Of a stretch of DNA of 64,000 bases, positions 35,322-44,548 are shown in pieces. How positions within the stretch are numbered: position 1 is the stretch's first letter; every line of letters starts with the position of its first letter. The translations under genes were made by a program, and so were the position numbers. Below the pieces are notes generated by a model. That model was not told where the DNA came from. It ran no database searches and saw nothing but the letters and a program-made list of their open reading frames with translations. Source of the DNA: JADHZC01 sp964409505 (lineage in GTDB: Bacteria; Pseudomonadota; Alphaproteobacteria; Rickettsiales; Rickettsiaceae). Location: positions 1-64,000 of the forward strand of contig CAYPDK010000014.1 of NCBI GenBank assembly GCA_964409505.1, given 5' to 3'.

Positions 35322-35349
35322 AACATGCAAATGCTAACATGCAAATGCT
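35322..35349. repeat. Exact 14-bp tandem repeat upstream of ssb
   Basis: AACATGCAAATGCT occurs at 35322-35335 and 35336-35349. It lies 46 bp before the ssb ATG on the minus strand, where it could overlap the promoter or an operator. Confidence 0.65.
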
Positions 35350-35525
35350 ACATACTATGAATATTATATATTATATAAATAATAAAATATAAACATAACA
35401 AGTGAGTATATATCACAAATCCAAGCAAAAATCAAAGATCTTTTAATTAATAAGTAGGTTATTTATTGGAAAAGGGAAGAAGATTCAGAAAGTAAATTCA
35501 ATTGAAGAATTTTATTAGAAATATT

Positions 35526-35542
35526 TTGGCATAAAATTTGCT
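35526..35542 (+). promoter_or_regulatory. Sigma-54 (RpoN)-like promoter of the flagellar pair
   Basis: TTGGCATAAAATTTGCT matches the -24/-12 consensus YTGGCACGRNNNTTGCW at every position except the C and G after TTGGCA, with exact GG-N10-GC spacing (GG 35528-35529, GC 35540-35541). The start of transcription would be near 35553, leaving a 30-nt leader. Hook genes of Caulobacter are sigma-54 dependent, so the position is meaningful. Whether this genome has rpoN cannot be seen here. Confidence 0.5.
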
Positions 35543-35583
35543 TTTGTGGGTGTAAGTATTTTTTTTTGAGATAGTGTAAATTT

Positions 35584-36822
35584 ATGAGTAAAAATATAGA
35601 CATTATTAGTACAGTCGAACGGAAAAATTTTTCTACTTCCCAAAATTGTACAGAAAGAACTGAGGATAAAGCATCTACAGTCCAAAGTGAGCAAATAGGT
35701 GAAAAATTTACAGATTCTCTAGATAAGAAAGTAAAAGAGCAATCTAAAAAAGAAAAACAAAAAGGAAATTATTTACCTATACAGGGAAATTTAGATAATA
35801 TTTACGATTCTAGTGCAAAAAAAATTCTTGAGTTAAAACATAATAAGTTTGATTCAGAGCTTTATCTGCAACAAGAAGTACCTATTGAGCAATATCAATA
35901 TTCTAACAATGAAGAAGATATAACATTAAAAAATGGATTGATCAGAGAAATTAAGACTGTTTATCAAGCTCTTGAAAGTACTTTTTCTGTAGAAACTCAA
36001 TTACAAGAGTCCTCTTTAAGTCAGGCCTTAAAAGAAGAACCTTTAAAGGTACAATTCAAGGATACGAAATTAAAAGAAGTACAACTCAAGGACACTGAAT
36101 TAAAAGAACAGATTAAAGACGGGCCTAATTTTTTTCAAAAAATGGAAAATAAGAATTATAATTCTAAATCTGCTATAGAGATCAAATATTCAGAAACTTC
36201 TGAATTAGCAAATTCGGAAGATTATCCAAATTTTGAAGAAACTTTTTCAGATACAGATAATATGTCTTATGATAATTTCTCAGATAAACAGAAAGAACTA
36301 CAGTCAGAAGAATTACTTCTACAGAAGTGGGATATAAAGAGATTTAATCTAGACTCCAGGGAATTCGGGAGTGTTATTCTTAAACCTTTGAAAAATAACT
36401 TGTTAGATAAAATTACAAAATTAACTGATCAAAATACAAGTAGTAAAATTGAATTTAACTTAAGTCCTAAATATCTGGGATCAGTTCAGGTGCACATGGA
36501 GTTTTCAGAGCAAAAGACTGTTCAAAAATTACATATAGTTTTAGATACAAAACCTGTATATGAAATGTTTATACAACATGCTAAAGAATTAAAGAATTCT
36601 TTAGATCTTCAAAACATAGATGTTAATACCTCTATTGAGTTTTCTTTTAAGGAGGGAGGTAAAGGTGAACAAAGAAATCAAAAATTTTCAAATTTAAAAA
36701 TTTCTGAAGTTGTATCTCAAAATAATTCAATGATTCCAAGGAATTTGAATGCGATTGGCTTAGTTGAACAAGGACATAGTCTTGGAATGGACGTGTTAAG
36801 AAAAATTGATATTTTAGTTTAA
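35584..36822 (+). CDS. FliK-like flagellar hook-length control protein
   Basis: The 412-residue protein has a long polar, low-complexity N-terminal part (Lys/Glu/Gln-rich, with KDTKLKEVQLKDTELKEQIKDG repeats near 160-180). The C-terminal domain near residues 280-360 matches Flg_hook: FNLSPKYLGSVQVHMEFSEQKTVQKLHIVLDTKPVYEMFIQHAKELKNSLDLQNIDVN. In FliK this domain switches export from hook to filament proteins. A FlgD-like gene follows, and a sigma-54-like promoter precedes it. The identification rests mainly on the C-terminal domain. Confidence 0.72.
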   Translation: MSKNIDIISTVERKNFSTSQNCTERTEDKASTVQSEQIGEKFTDSLDKKVKEQSKKEKQKGNYLPIQGNLDNIYDSSAKKILELKHNKFDSELYLQQEVPIEQYQYSNNEEDITLKNGLIREIKTVYQALESTFSVETQLQESSLSQALKEEPLKVQFKDTKLKEVQLKDTELKEQIKDGPNFFQKMENKNYNSKSAIEIKYSETSELANSEDYPNFEETFSDTDNMSYDNFSDKQKELQSEELLLQKWDIKRFNLDSREFGSVILKPLKNNLLDKITKLTDQNTSSKIEFNLSPKYLGSVQVHMEFSEQKTVQKLHIVLDTKPVYEMFIQHAKELKNSLDLQNIDVNTSIEFSFKEGGKGEQRNQKFSNLKISEVVSQNNSMIPRNLNAIGLVEQGHSLGMDVLRKIDILV

Positions 36823-36861
36823 TAATTTGTACTTAATTATATTATCTAAGGGAGGAAAATA

Positions 36862-37698
36862 TTGCTTATGACTTCTATCTTTACTGAAAATTTTAATTTG
36901 AATGCTAAAAATAATTTTTCAAGTCCAAAGGCAGAAGATTCTCAACACAAAATAGAACGAGACAATGCTTGGAACAAAATTTTATCTGAACTAGAAAAAG
37001 TAGAAGATGATGCTTTGCAATCCTTTATAGCTCAGGCAAAAATGCCACAAAATGTATTGTCAGAAAGTGATGACTCATCTAATGACTTGAATAGTGCTCA
37101 GAATTTAGTTGTTCAAACAAAAATTGCAAAAATACAAGCCAAAACTCAACTTCAAATGTCTAAAGAGTCTTCTGAGAATGTAAGTAAACAAGAAAAAATG
37201 AGTTTCTTAGGAAAAGTAGTCTCATATAGTAATCAAACGCAATACTTCGATGGTACAAATGATATAAAATTTCGTTATAAGTATTTGCTTGATAAAATGG
37301 ATCAAAATTTGGCAAATCAAGAAATACAATCTGAAATTCAAATTATAAATTCTAGAGGAGATATACTTATAAAATATAAGCAAAATGATTCTGTAGATCT
37401 TGAAAACCCTTTCGCAGAATTTATACTAAATAAAGAAGTTCTACAAGAAATTCTACAAGATAAAGGAGAGCCAGATAATTATTCTATAAAGGTTATTCCA
37501 CAAAATGCAGTAGGAGTATCTTATATGATGACATCGAAAGTAGACTCAGTAGAACTAAATACTGACGAGGAGCCCAATATAAATTTAGAAAATAATGATC
37601 AGATTGAAGTAAAAGACATTGTAAGTGTCCAAGAATCATCCCAAGTACAGCCAAGATCAAGTACTATAGAAACAGGTCATGAGGGTGATTCGTATTAA
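36862..37698 (+). CDS. Probable FlgD-like hook-capping protein
   Basis: A divergent 278-residue protein. The segment MSFLGKVVSYSNQTQYFDGTNDIKFRYKYLL, then IQSEIQIINSRGDILIKYK, recalls FlgD, where a G-K-x-V segment follows the N-terminal export part and a beta domain has I.D..G. The 60 residues before it are helical and Gln-rich, as in FlgD. FlgD caps the growing hook and commonly neighbours fliK. Start: TTG at 36862, with GGGAGG six bases upstream; an ATG lies two codons later. The C-terminal 50 residues are acidic and disordered. The assignment leans on synteny. Confidence 0.5.
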   Translation: MLMTSIFTENFNLNAKNNFSSPKAEDSQHKIERDNAWNKILSELEKVEDDALQSFIAQAKMPQNVLSESDDSSNDLNSAQNLVVQTKIAKIQAKTQLQMSKESSENVSKQEKMSFLGKVVSYSNQTQYFDGTNDIKFRYKYLLDKMDQNLANQEIQSEIQIINSRGDILIKYKQNDSVDLENPFAEFILNKEVLQEILQDKGEPDNYSIKVIPQNAVGVSYMMTSKVDSVELNTDEEPNINLENNDQIEVKDIVSVQESSQVQPRSSTIETGHEGDSY

Positions 37699-37897
37699 TT
37701 TTGTTTTTTGAAAGTGTTTGTTAGTGTAATTTTAGCTGTACAATTTTTTTTATCAAGTCTATAATCAAGACTCTATCGTTTGAGCAGTTCTTTTTTTTAA
37801 AGTTTCTATTTTACTTTAGTTTAACTAAATAATTCTTGAGACAGGAACATAACTTATATCATTCATAAATTAAGGTCTATAAATTAAACTCGTTTAT

Positions 37898-39388
37898 ATG
37901 AAATTTATAAAAAATATTTGGCCAGTCAAAAGACACGAACTCAAAAAATTTTTTTTCATATCGTTTTTGATGTTTTTTATTTTGCTTAATCAAAATATAC
38001 TTAGGATATTAAAAGATACAATATTGATCTCTGAATTAAATGCTGAGCTGATAAGTTTTACGAGACTTTATTGTGTTACTCCTTTAGCTGCAATTGTAGT
38101 TATAATATATACAAAGCTATTAAATAATATTTCACTGAAAAAGATTTTTTATTATTTCATTTTTATTTTTACCTTTTTTTACTTATTTTTTGCGTTTTTT
38201 TTATACCCAAATAATAGTGGAATACATTTTTCTCCAGAAACAATATTAGAGTTAACAGATTCTTATCCATATCTTAAGTGGTATATAGTTTTGGTAGGAA
38301 ATTGGTCTTATGTGTTATTTTACTCTTTTTGTGAGTTGTGGCCTAATGTATTTTATGTTCTGTTTTTTTGGCAATTTGTAAATGAGATAAGTTCAACTAA
38401 CGAGGCGAAGAGATTCTACACTTTGTTTGCATTTATTGGTAACTCATCTTTATTGGTTGTGGGGCTTTTTATGGGTTATTTAAACTCGGATAATATTTTT
38501 TATCAAGTGACAGATGTAAGGAGCAAGCTTTTTATGGTTAAGGTTGCAATGACTGTACTTAGTATGTCATCTATCACTTGTTGTGTAATATTACATAAGT
38601 TAAGTGCAAAATTTCCTGAAAAAAATACTTTTTCCAAAAGCGGGGCAAAGGAAATTGGCGAGGTAAAGGCAATTACTCATAAAACAAAATATCTTGAAAA
38701 TGAAAAGATGTCCCTTGTTCAGAGTTTTAAATACATATTAAAATCTAAGTACCTTTGGCTTATGTTTGTATGCTCTGCTTCTTTTAACACGTCTATGGAT
38801 TTTGTTGAGGGAATATGGAGAGCTAAAATAAAAGTATTATACCCAAATATAAGTGATTTTGGATCATTTAACAGTAAGTATATTTTTTGGACTGGTGTTG
38901 TGATAATGATTTTTACTTTGCTTGGAAATGGATTAATTAGAAAATATAAATGGCTTGTATCTGCTATTATTACGCCTCTGATTATACTTATTACTGGCAT
39001 TATATTTTTTGTTCTAATTATTTTTCAACCAAATATTGCAATATTTTCAATACAACCTTTAGTGCTCGCAGTTTATACTGGAACAATTCAAAATGTCTTG
39101 TCTAAGGGGATTAAATTTTCTATTTGGGATTCTGCTATACAAATGTTGTATATACCACTTGATAGGCAGTTGCGTACAAGAGGTAAGGCGGCTGTTGATG
39201 TTGCAAGTCCTAAGATCGGCAAATCATTTAGTAGCTTTGTACAAACAGCAATATTCACATTTTCAATAAATGCCACTTATTTTTCTATTGCTCCTTTGTT
39301 ATTAGGGATCTTTTTGTGTATATGTCTATTTTGGATATATTCTGTATATCGCTTAAATATAAGATACGAAGAGCTTATTAAGAATTGA
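37898..39388 (+). CDS. tlc: Tlc-family nucleotide transporter (ATP/ADP translocase)
   Basis: A 496-residue, roughly 12-helix carrier of the Tlc (AAA, TC 2.A.12) family used by Rickettsiales and Chlamydiae to exchange ADP for host ATP or import other nucleotides. Family features include the start IWPVKRHELKKFFFISFLMFFILLNQNILRILKDT, then ELWPNVFYVLFFWQFVNEI.....A.RFY, and PLDRQLRTRGKAAVDVASPKIGKS near residues 420-445. Several paralogs with different substrates usually occur per genome, so ATP/ADP exchange specifically is an inference. Confidence 0.93.
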   Translation: MKFIKNIWPVKRHELKKFFFISFLMFFILLNQNILRILKDTILISELNAELISFTRLYCVTPLAAIVVIIYTKLLNNISLKKIFYYFIFIFTFFYLFFAFFLYPNNSGIHFSPETILELTDSYPYLKWYIVLVGNWSYVLFYSFCELWPNVFYVLFFWQFVNEISSTNEAKRFYTLFAFIGNSSLLVVGLFMGYLNSDNIFYQVTDVRSKLFMVKVAMTVLSMSSITCCVILHKLSAKFPEKNTFSKSGAKEIGEVKAITHKTKYLENEKMSLVQSFKYILKSKYLWLMFVCSASFNTSMDFVEGIWRAKIKVLYPNISDFGSFNSKYIFWTGVVIMIFTLLGNGLIRKYKWLVSAIITPLIILITGIIFFVLIIFQPNIAIFSIQPLVLAVYTGTIQNVLSKGIKFSIWDSAIQMLYIPLDRQLRTRGKAAVDVASPKIGKSFSSFVQTAIFTFSINATYFSIAPLLLGIFLCICLFWIYSVYRLNIRYEELIKN

Positions 39389-39417
39389 TTATTTGCTGTT
39401 ATTTCTTGCAAATAATC
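39387..39417 (+). terminator. Hairpin at the end of tlc
   Basis: GATTATTTGC (39387-39396) and GCAAATAATC (39408-39417) form a perfect 10-bp stem overlapping the tlc stop codon. It lacks a following T run, so it may protect the mRNA end or assist termination. Confidence 0.45.
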
Positions 39418-39893
39418 TGTGACAGGGGGACAGTTTATAGGGGCGTATTCGAGAAAAAAATACTTAAAGAATTAATTAAGAATTCCTATCTCATTCAGGG
39501 AGATGGGAATGAGATGGCCTAATTACCTTGGCACTCATTGAGCTTAGACCTGTGAGGTTAGACACGTTTTTGATTCTTATCCCCTTAGAGTGGATTGAGA
39601 AAATCAAAAAAAAACGTTTTTATTTGAAAAATATACGTAAGTAGTGTAGAATCATCCCTGATCTAGCTATTTTAGAGATTTGTTGAATTTGCCTTGCTTG
39701 TAGTTTTTCTGATTTTTAGGATCTGTTCTTTCTCAGAACTGTTACTAAGATTTTATTTGGAGGGGTATGTAGAGTTTTTAAGTTATGTTTTCTTAAAGAG
39801 TTATATATTTTAGTAAAAATGACGTGCGTGGGGGGGGCTGTTCATATTTCATTAATGGCGTCATTATAAAGTATTTTAGTTTAATTATATAAA
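39389..39893 (+). other. Structured non-coding gap before nusA
   Basis: This 505-bp gap has no credible frame and looks richer in G than other gaps here. It contains a second 9-bp perfect hairpin (39488-39515), a terminator-like long stem followed by T5 (39565-39621), and a 7-bp inverted repeat AATGACG/CGTCATT flanking a G7 run just before nusA. Genes in this place usually include rimP, which is absent. The features fit an unrecognised RNA gene plus the nusA leader. Confidence 0.45.
39418..39621 (+). ncRNA. Candidate small structured RNA
   Basis: The segment has ATCTCATTC (39488-39496) pairing with GAATGAGAT (39507-39515), extendable by a G-U and a C-G pair. It ends in a stem (CGTTTTTGATT 39565-39575 with AATCA9CG at 39602-39616) followed by TTTTTATTT. 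An inner TTCTTATCC/GGATTGAGAA pairing extends that stem. It does not match 4.5S, tmRNA or RNase P signatures that I know. 6S RNA is conceivable but unproven. Confidence 0.3.
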
Positions 39894-41384
39894 GTGAACA
39901 CAGAGATTTTACATATTCTAGAGTCCGTTGCCAGGGACAAAGATATACCTAAAGTGAAGTTAATAGAATCCATTGCCTCTGCGGTTGAGGCGGCGGGAAA
40001 GAAAAAATATGGTGAAAATTACCAAATTAGAGCTCATGTTAACCATCATACTGGTCAGATACGGCTAGATAGAGTTATGCTTGTCGTAGATGAGGTGGAT
40101 AATGTATTTACAGAAATTTCTCTTAAAGAAGCCTTGATGATAAATTCTTCTGTTCAAGTAGGCCAACAACTTTTTCAAGAGCTTCCTGTAGTGAATTTTG
40201 ACAGAGGTTATGCACAAATAGCTAAGCAGGTTATGATGAAAAAAATTGGTGAAATAGAAAAGTTGAGGCAATACGAAGAGTATAAGAATAGAGAAGGGGA
40301 AATAGTTACCGGTATATTAAAAAGAATAGAATTTAATAATTTGGTTTTAGATCTTGGAAGAGCAGAAGGAGCACTCAAAAAGAGTGAAACAATCCCTGCA
40401 GATCAGTATAAAATTGGGGATAGAATTAAATCTTACATAAGAAAAGTTGTACCTGAGAGTGAGGGGTATCAAATTTTTCTTTCAAGAACTAGTAATGATT
40501 TTCTAGCAAAATTGATGGAAATGGAGATAACAGAAATATATGATAACATTATACATATTAAAGCTATAGCAAGAGATCCTGGATCCAAATCTAAAGTAGC
40601 CGTTTTTTCCTCAGACGTCACAACTGATCCAATAGGTGCTTGTGTTGGAATTAGAGGAAGTAGAATTAAAAATATTATAAGTGAGCTCAATGGAGAAAAA
40701 ATTGATATAGTAGTTTGGGATCAAAATGTGGCTCAATTTATAACAAATGCTATGAAACCTGCAAAAATTTTAAAAATTGTTCTGAATGAAAACAGAAAAC
40801 ACGCAGAAGTTATTGTAGAGGCAGATCAATTAAGCTTAGCTATCGGGAAAAGAGGGCAAAATGTTAGATTAGCTTCTCGCCTTACAGCTTGGGATATAGA
40901 TGTTATTACTGAAATTGAAGAATCTAAAAGATCTACAGAAGAGTTTGCAAAAATCACTAATTTCTTTGTAGAGCATCTAAAAATAGACACTACTAGTGCA
41001 CAATTATTAGTGTCAGAAGGTTTTAACTCTATTGATCAGCTAATAGGAGTTGAGCCTGAAAAATTCCTTACAATTTCAGAGTCTTTTACTGAAGAATTAC
41101 AAAATACAATACGTGAAAATGCTGCGCAATATATTAATTCTCGTAATGATAAAATTTTAAGAGAGCTTGAAAAATTAGGAGTAGAACAAATGTTATTAGA
41201 TCTATTAGGGTTTATTCCTCCAGAATATATACTGAAAATAGCACAATACGGAATAAAAACTATAGAAGATCTAGAAATTATTACTGTTTCAGAATTTAGA
41301 AAATTAGTGCCAAAAGAAATTATTAGTAAAGAGGAAATTGTTAATCTGCTGAAATTTGCTAAAAATCAATCTGAGCTAGATTAG
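39894..41384 (+). CDS. nusA: Transcription factor NusA
   Basis: Binds RNA polymerase and RNA, controlling pausing, termination and antitermination. NusA_N (residues 1-125), S1 (about 135-200, REGEIVTGILKRIEFNNLVLDLGRAEG) and KH1/KH2 (GACVGIRGSRIKNIISELNGEKIDIV and LSLAIGKRGQNVRLASRLTAWDIDV) are complete. C-terminal helical acidic repeats follow. The start is GTG at 39894. The gene begins nusA-infB-rbfA, without rimP. Confidence 0.95.
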   Translation: MNTEILHILESVARDKDIPKVKLIESIASAVEAAGKKKYGENYQIRAHVNHHTGQIRLDRVMLVVDEVDNVFTEISLKEALMINSSVQVGQQLFQELPVVNFDRGYAQIAKQVMMKKIGEIEKLRQYEEYKNREGEIVTGILKRIEFNNLVLDLGRAEGALKKSETIPADQYKIGDRIKSYIRKVVPESEGYQIFLSRTSNDFLAKLMEMEITEIYDNIIHIKAIARDPGSKSKVAVFSSDVTTDPIGACVGIRGSRIKNIISELNGEKIDIVVWDQNVAQFITNAMKPAKILKIVLNENRKHAEVIVEADQLSLAIGKRGQNVRLASRLTAWDIDVITEIEESKRSTEEFAKITNFFVEHLKIDTTSAQLLVSEGFNSIDQLIGVEPEKFLTISESFTEELQNTIRENAAQYINSRNDKILRELEKLGVEQMLLDLLGFIPPEYILKIAQYGIKTIEDLEIITVSEFRKLVPKEIISKEEIVNLLKFAKNQSELD

Positions 41385-41420
41385 ATTTTCATTATATTTT
41401 ATTGAGGAAATTTTATTAAC

Positions 41421-44006
41421 ATGAATAATCGTAGAGTTAATGAGGATAACGAAAAAAAATCAACCTCTAAAAATCCTGTGGCTGTAGGACAAAAATTATC
41501 CTTCAATATGTATTCTAAAACTAATTTTTCAAGGTTTTCTGGAGCTAAAGGAGATATAACACGAAATAAATTAGTAATCGAAGTTAAAAGAGGCGTAGCT
41601 GTTAAAAATCAACAAGAGAGAGAAACTGTATTTGATCAAGAAGAAGAACACGTCTCTCTTGAGACGTCTGAGATTAGTAGAAGAATTAATGCTCTTAAAA
41701 AGGCTAAAGAAGAGGAGGTAAAGAGAAAAATTTTAGAGGCTCAAGAAGAATTAGAAATAAAGAATCAATATCGAAGTAGTGAAGAGATTCAGCAGGAAAA
41801 ATCTAATCTAGAAATGGATCAAGAAATTACTATTTCTCAAAATTTGAAGGAAAGTGATTCTCAAGAAAACAATCAGTTCTCAGAAAAAAACTCAAATTTA
41901 GACTCAAAAAGATCAGAAGTTTCTGAAATTGAAGACGATCCTCAATCATTGTTAAAAGAGAAAAAAAAGATACCTAAAAATCAAGAGCCTCACAAAACAA
42001 ATCATACGGATACCAAAAGGAAACATTCTTCTCCTATAAAGTTAAATTCTGCTGCTCCTAAAACAAGTGCTGTTGTTCCTAGTACAAAAACTAGATTAAA
42101 AAAATCACATCTTGCAAGTCTTATAGATGACGAGTCGGGTGATATTCTAGAAAAAAGAAGAAGTCTTGCATCTTTTAAAAGGTCTCAGGCTAAAAGCAGA
42201 AGGAATAGGAATGAATTTAATAAGCAAGAAATAAAAAAAATATATAAGGATATATTAATTCTTGAAAAAATTTCTGTAGGAGATTTAGCAAGTAAACTTT
42301 CAGAACTTGCTGTTAATATTATAAAAGAGCTCAAAAATTTAGGTATCTATGTAAAGAACAATGATTTTATACTCAGTCCTGATGTTGCTGAATTAGTTTC
42401 AGTTTCTCTTGGTCATAAAGTTCGTACTACCTCTAAATCTGTAGAAGATATACTAACGATTCCTAAAGACTTAGACAAAGACTTAAAAACAAGGCCTCCA
42501 GTGGTTACAATTATGGGACATGTGGATCATGGTAAGACTTCTTTACTTGATTTTTTTAGGTCTAGTAGTATTACATCACTTGAGAGCGGAGGCATAACTC
42601 AGCATATAGGTGCGTATAGTATATCTGTGGATACAGACAAGTACATAACATTCCTAGATACGCCAGGCCATGCAGCATTCTCTGAAATACGTCAAAAAGG
42701 TAGCAATGTTACAGATATAACAGTGCTCATGATTGCTGCAGATGATGGTATTAAGCCTCAGACAATAGAATCTATCAATTTATCTAAAAGTTCTAATGTT
42801 CCCATTATAGTTGCAATTAATAAAATCGACAAAGAGGGAGTGAATATTGATAAAATTAAGCAAGATCTTCTACAATATGACCTTATCTCAGAAGATTTTG
42901 GAGGTGATACTATTATTGTTCCTATATCTGTTAAAGAGAAAAAGAATCTAGATAAATTAGCTGAATCAATTTTACTACTCTCAGAAATTAAGGAGTTGAG
43001 GGCACGATATGATGTTGCGGCATCTGGTGTTGTACTTGAATCTAGAGTAGATTATACAAGGGGTTTTTGTTCTACATTACTTGTGCAAAGAGGATCTCTT
43101 AAAAAGGGAGATTTAATTTTAGCTGGGACTAGTTATTGTCGGGTTAGATGGATTTTAGATGATGCCTCACAGGAGTTAGAAACATTGGACCCATCCTTTG
43201 TAGGAGTTGTATTTGGCTTTGACTCTTCTCCTTCCTCGGGAGAAAAATTTTATGTTTTGGAATCAGAAAAAAAAATTCAAGAAATTATAGAACATAGAAA
43301 AAAAATACAAGATATATCTGAAAAAGATTTGTTACAAAAGAGTAATATACAAAATGTTGAAGATTTATTTTCTAAGCATTCTCTCTCCAAAAAGAAAGAA
43401 ATTACTCTGATTATAAAAGTTGATGCGTATGGCTCTATAGACGCAATAAAAAACTGTCTTAAGCAGATACAGCACGAAGAAGTTAAATTAAAATTATTGA
43501 GCATCAGCATTGGTAATATTACTATATCCGACATAAATCACGCAAGTATTGCAGATGCTATTATAATAGGATTTAATGTAAAAATTGAGGCTAAAGCTTT
43601 ATCTTTATCTGAAAGAAATAGCGTTTTGATACAAAATTTTTCTAATGTATATCAAATAATAGATAAACTAAAATCTATTACGCAGAAAATGTTATCTCCT
43701 ATTTTAAAAGAAGTTTATACTGGATCTGCAGAAGTAAGAAAGGTTTTTGAAATAAAAAAAGTAGGTAAGATTGCGGGGTGCTATATTACGGATGGCATTA
43801 TTGAGACCGCTTCTAAAGTTAACATAATTCGGGATACTCAAGTTGTGCATGAAGATTTTGTAGATACAATCCAACAGCTTAAAACTCATGTTAAAGAAAT
43901 AAGAGCGGGGCTTGAATGTGGGATTACTCTTAAAAAGGACTTTGATTTTCGTTTAGGAGATATTATTAAAGTATTTAAAATTGTACATGAAGAAAGAAAA
44001 CTTTAA
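41421..44006 (+). CDS. infB: Translation initiation factor IF-2
   Basis: GTPase that positions fMet-tRNA on the 30S subunit. The first 350 residues are charged and low in complexity, as is usual for IF-2 N-termini. The GTPase core has G1 GHVDHGKTSLLD, G2 region ITQHIGAYSI, G3 DTPGHAAFSEIR and G4 NKIDKEG. Domains II-IV follow (LVQRGSLKKGDLILAG ... VRKVFEIKKVGKIAGCYITDG ... GLECGITLKKDFDFRLGDII). The length of 861 residues is complete. It overlaps rbfA by 20 bp. Confidence 0.96.
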   Translation: MNNRRVNEDNEKKSTSKNPVAVGQKLSFNMYSKTNFSRFSGAKGDITRNKLVIEVKRGVAVKNQQERETVFDQEEEHVSLETSEISRRINALKKAKEEEVKRKILEAQEELEIKNQYRSSEEIQQEKSNLEMDQEITISQNLKESDSQENNQFSEKNSNLDSKRSEVSEIEDDPQSLLKEKKKIPKNQEPHKTNHTDTKRKHSSPIKLNSAAPKTSAVVPSTKTRLKKSHLASLIDDESGDILEKRRSLASFKRSQAKSRRNRNEFNKQEIKKIYKDILILEKISVGDLASKLSELAVNIIKELKNLGIYVKNNDFILSPDVAELVSVSLGHKVRTTSKSVEDILTIPKDLDKDLKTRPPVVTIMGHVDHGKTSLLDFFRSSSITSLESGGITQHIGAYSISVDTDKYITFLDTPGHAAFSEIRQKGSNVTDITVLMIAADDGIKPQTIESINLSKSSNVPIIVAINKIDKEGVNIDKIKQDLLQYDLISEDFGGDTIIVPISVKEKKNLDKLAESILLLSEIKELRARYDVAASGVVLESRVDYTRGFCSTLLVQRGSLKKGDLILAGTSYCRVRWILDDASQELETLDPSFVGVVFGFDSSPSSGEKFYVLESEKKIQEIIEHRKKIQDISEKDLLQKSNIQNVEDLFSKHSLSKKKEITLIIKVDAYGSIDAIKNCLKQIQHEEVKLKLLSISIGNITISDINHASIADAIIIGFNVKIEAKALSLSERNSVLIQNFSNVYQIIDKLKSITQKMLSPILKEVYTGSAEVRKVFEIKKVGKIAGCYITDGIIETASKVNIIRDTQVVHEDFVDTIQQLKTHVKEIRAGLECGITLKKDFDFRLGDIIKVFKIVHEERKL

Positions 44007-44370
44007 TCAAAAAAATTCTTCAATTCAAATTTCTCCAGAGCAAAAGAGGTCAAGGCTAATAAAGCACCTTATTATATCTTGTCTTCGTAGGGGAAAAAAA
44101 TTGGATTTACGACTTATATCATGTCCTATTACTATTACAAAAATAGATTTTTCTAAGAACAGATCTTTAATTAGATGTTATTTTATAGCATTTAGTGCAA
44201 AATATTCTCCGGAAGAACTAATGGAGGCCTTTAACTTATCTAAGAATTATATTAGGTATTTTCTTACTGGAAAATTGCAAAGTAAATTCTCTCCAATTAT
44301 AGATTTTTTTTATGATTATGAATTCTTAAAATTAGAAAAATTTAGATCTATTTTCGATAGTACAAACTGA
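43987..44370 (+). CDS. rbfA: 30S ribosome-binding factor A
   Basis: Binds immature 30S subunits and aids 16S rRNA 5'-end processing. The KH-like fold is recognisable: QKRSRLIKHLIISCLRRG, CPITITKIDFSKNRSLIRCYFIAF, and FNLSKNYIRYFLTGKLQSKFSPIIDFFYDYEF, which is the family's L....IR..L...L..K..P.L.F..D pattern. I use the ATG at 43987; a TTG two codons upstream is possible. Sequence is divergent, but the infB-rbfA order supports it. Confidence 0.82.
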   Translation: MKKENFNQKNSSIQISPEQKRSRLIKHLIISCLRRGKKLDLRLISCPITITKIDFSKNRSLIRCYFIAFSAKYSPEELMEAFNLSKNYIRYFLTGKLQSKFSPIIDFFYDYEFLKLEKFRSIFDSTN

Positions 44371-44413
44371 TTAATTCTAGTAGTTAAGTTTATTAACAAG
44401 GAATCTACACTCT

Positions 44414-44450
44414 GAGGAGTATGTCAATGTTTGAGATAAAAATACTCCTC
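44414..44450 (+). terminator. 9-bp perfect hairpin between rbfA and phaC
   Basis: GAGGAGTAT (44414-44422) pairs with ATACTCCTC (44442-44450) around a 19-nt loop. No T run follows; A7 does. It may end the nusA-infB-rbfA transcript with help from a factor. Confidence 0.4.
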
Positions 44451-44548
44451 TGTCAAAAAAACTTAATCTTTTACTTTGTTTTTAGTAAATGTAATTTTCT
44501 TATTAAGGTACAATTTAAGGAATATTTCAATAATTCCTGAGATATCTT

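Larger units (their letters stand above)
35277..35583. other. Divergent regulatory gap between ssb and the FliK-like gene
   Basis: This 307-bp AT-rich gap carries the ssb promoter on the minus strand, an exact 14-bp tandem repeat (35322-35349) and, on the plus strand, a sigma-54-like promoter at 35526-35542. No further gene is seen. Confidence 0.5.

Noticed and set aside
39389..39893. A degraded rimP gene
   Set aside because: All plus-strand frames are interrupted by stops, and no RimP-like stretch can be read.
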